Below, piece by piece: positions 62,708 through 64,000 of a stretch of 64,000 bases of DNA. The notes beneath the pieces are model-generated. The model saw nothing but the letters and a program-made list of their open reading frames with translations, was not told where the DNA came from and ran no database searches. This stretch comes from Prostheceraeus crozeri. Its lineage: Eukaryota; Platyhelminthes; Polycladida; Euryleptidae. Each line of letters begins with the position of its first letter. Position 1 is the stretch's first letter. The position numbers were made by a program, and so were the translations under genes. Where the stretch lies: positions 42,501-106,500 of the forward strand of contig CAJQUW010011257.1 in NCBI GenBank assembly GCA_907163375.1, written 5' to 3'.

Positions 62708-62979
62708 CTGATATAAACTGTGTAAATTGCGAACACAACACGTGTACTGAGTGTCGTTAGGATGCCAGGGATACCTTTACAGATTTCGGATGAATGAACT
62801 ACAATGACAATGATTCCACAAATTGCTATAGCTTGCAGATAAATTGATGTTGAATTGTGGAATCCTTTTTTGCTCAAGACAATCAGACAAAGAACATTCG
62901 CAGTAAGACCAATAACTGATAATACCGGCTGAACGACGAGACTTAAGATCATTTGTAACGTCAGCTTTCCACTCGCCAT
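62708..62979 (-). CDS. Rhodopsin-class GPCR exon 1 (helices 1-2), probable 5' exon of the second receptor
   Basis: The ATG at 62979-62977 has a strong context (ACGATGG) and lies after a possible TTTTCAG acceptor at about 63018-63012, so the 5' UTR may be spliced. An in-frame upstream ATG at 63039 is less likely. The exon encodes helix 1 with VIGLTANVLCLIVL and helix 2 with NSTSIYLQAIAICGIIVIVV. It ends AG|GTAAGC in phase 2, the same phase and place as in receptor gene 1. Gly replaces Asp2.50. Joined to exon 2 at 33271 it makes an Arg codon, keeps frame and gives 363 residues. NSTS(V/I)YL after helix 1 is shared with receptor gene 1. A third, unseen receptor exon 2 remains possible. Confidence 0.82.
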
Positions 62980-64000
62980 CGTGAATACAAAATGCTTGGT
63001 ATGGGAGTCACTGAAAATCAGACGAAAGAAGGGATCCACAATTCAACCAACGGGAAGCTTAGAGATTATCATCCAACGAAACAACTGCAGTGCATCTTAT
63101 AGTGCATCCGTTAGGGTCAATTAATTTTCAATTGAAGCTGACTTTTGATAGAAAACGATGACACATTCTGAAATGTTGAAATATCATCACTAATGTGTGG
63201 GGTTAGCGAGAGGACAACTGAAGCATTTCAGATCCTGAATTGAATTGTCATTAATCAAGTTTTTACGAATATTTCTGACCGCGAACACAGTGGGATTGCT
63301 GATGTGCCTCATAACTTTGTAATTGATATTTATTGATTCATGCGCGCAGAATGTCCGTAATAATAAAGTTAATTTAGAGAATCATACTATACACTAAAGA
63401 AAATTGAATTCATCCAAATGCATGAAATTGAAATCTTGCAAAGTATTATGATTCTAACTATTTATAAATCAACTCTACACAATGTTTTTTATAGTCAGCT
63501 AGCTGATAATTTGAACAAGTATCTCAGTTTAACAGATCCAATTAACCATTCAGTTACGAAAAGCTGTCAAGCAAATTTGTTAAGTTTACTATTTCAAAAA
63601 GTGAGTCAAGAAGCAGATGAAGACTTAAATTATGACACTGCATTGAAATTTCCTTGATAATCAACTACTTTCCTCTCAAATGAGCCTCTTATCAGCAAAT
63701 TTTCATTCTATTTGACATCTAATCAGGTGATTGTTACTTATATATTAATTTAGGCTAGTTTCAATTAAAATGAATTCATTTCGTCTGTTATCTTAGTCAC
63801 AGATAATGGGAGAGAAAAAATATTTCTAGCATACAGCATAATTAATCCAATTAGCAGAACATAATTATCTTCTATTTATCAATTTAGTTTAAATTTTGAA
63901 TTTATACATCTTATAAACCTTTTATAAACCTTTTGAAAATAAAATCATAAAATAAAAGAATGAAATATATAATAAAATAACCGATGCATTTCCTGGTGTT
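62980..64000. other. 5' flank of receptor exon 1, no gene recognised
   Basis: AT-rich sequence. A 79-codon plus-strand frame at 63418-63657 has no recognisable domain. No promoter element could be assigned. Confidence 0.5.

Overview
The window looks like AT-rich nuclear DNA of a marine invertebrate, possibly a lophotrochozoan; the phylum is inferred, not shown. Genes are sparse and split by GT-AG introns. The only confident host genes encode rhodopsin-class seven-helix receptors that resemble invertebrate FMRFamide/neuropeptide receptors. The rest is intergenic DNA and decayed transposable elements of many classes (Penelope-like, non-LTR, mariner, Tc1, piggyBac, three kinds of hAT). No bacterial-type operons, CRISPR arrays or rRNA genes were seen, and no convincing tRNA.

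Host genes, all on the minus strand. Receptor gene 1 (3442-5757) has two exons joined by a phase-2 intron just before helix 3, giving 382 residues. Exon 2 of a paralogue lies at 32452-33271. A matching exon 1, with the same phase-2 donor, lies at 62708-62979. If these two belong together the gene has a 29.4-kb intron and a 363-residue product. Both receptors carry ERC where DRY/ERY is usual, lack Asp2.50, and lack the Asn of NPxxY.

Mobile elements by region. 4.4-5.2 kb: Penelope-like relic inside the intron of receptor gene 1. 7.5-9.9 kb: minus-strand mariner-like relic that holds a 796-bp intron-like segment and a 636-bp Buster-type hAT with an 8-bp target duplication. 14.05-16.63 kb: a second mariner relic lying between two identical 596-bp direct repeats. 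22.2-28.6 kb: a plus-strand non-LTR retrotransposon hit by a 1,031-bp piggyBac-type element (TTAA), a 179-bp element (8-bp repeat) and a 2,994-bp hAT (8-bp repeat). 29.8-30.8 kb: RTE-like relic. 35.2-36.6 kb: another mariner relic with a homologous intron-like segment. 41.9-42.6 kb: Penelope-like fragment with inverted termini and an 11-bp target duplication. 44.1-44.6 kb: 3' end of a non-LTR element. 53.6-56.75 kb: hAT-Ac element with a perfect 8-bp target duplication and a Tc1 relic inside. 60.3-61.0 kb: fragment of a related hAT-Ac element.

The receptors are the only parts likely to work for the host. The elements record a layered insertion history, much of it inside what may be one very long receptor intron.
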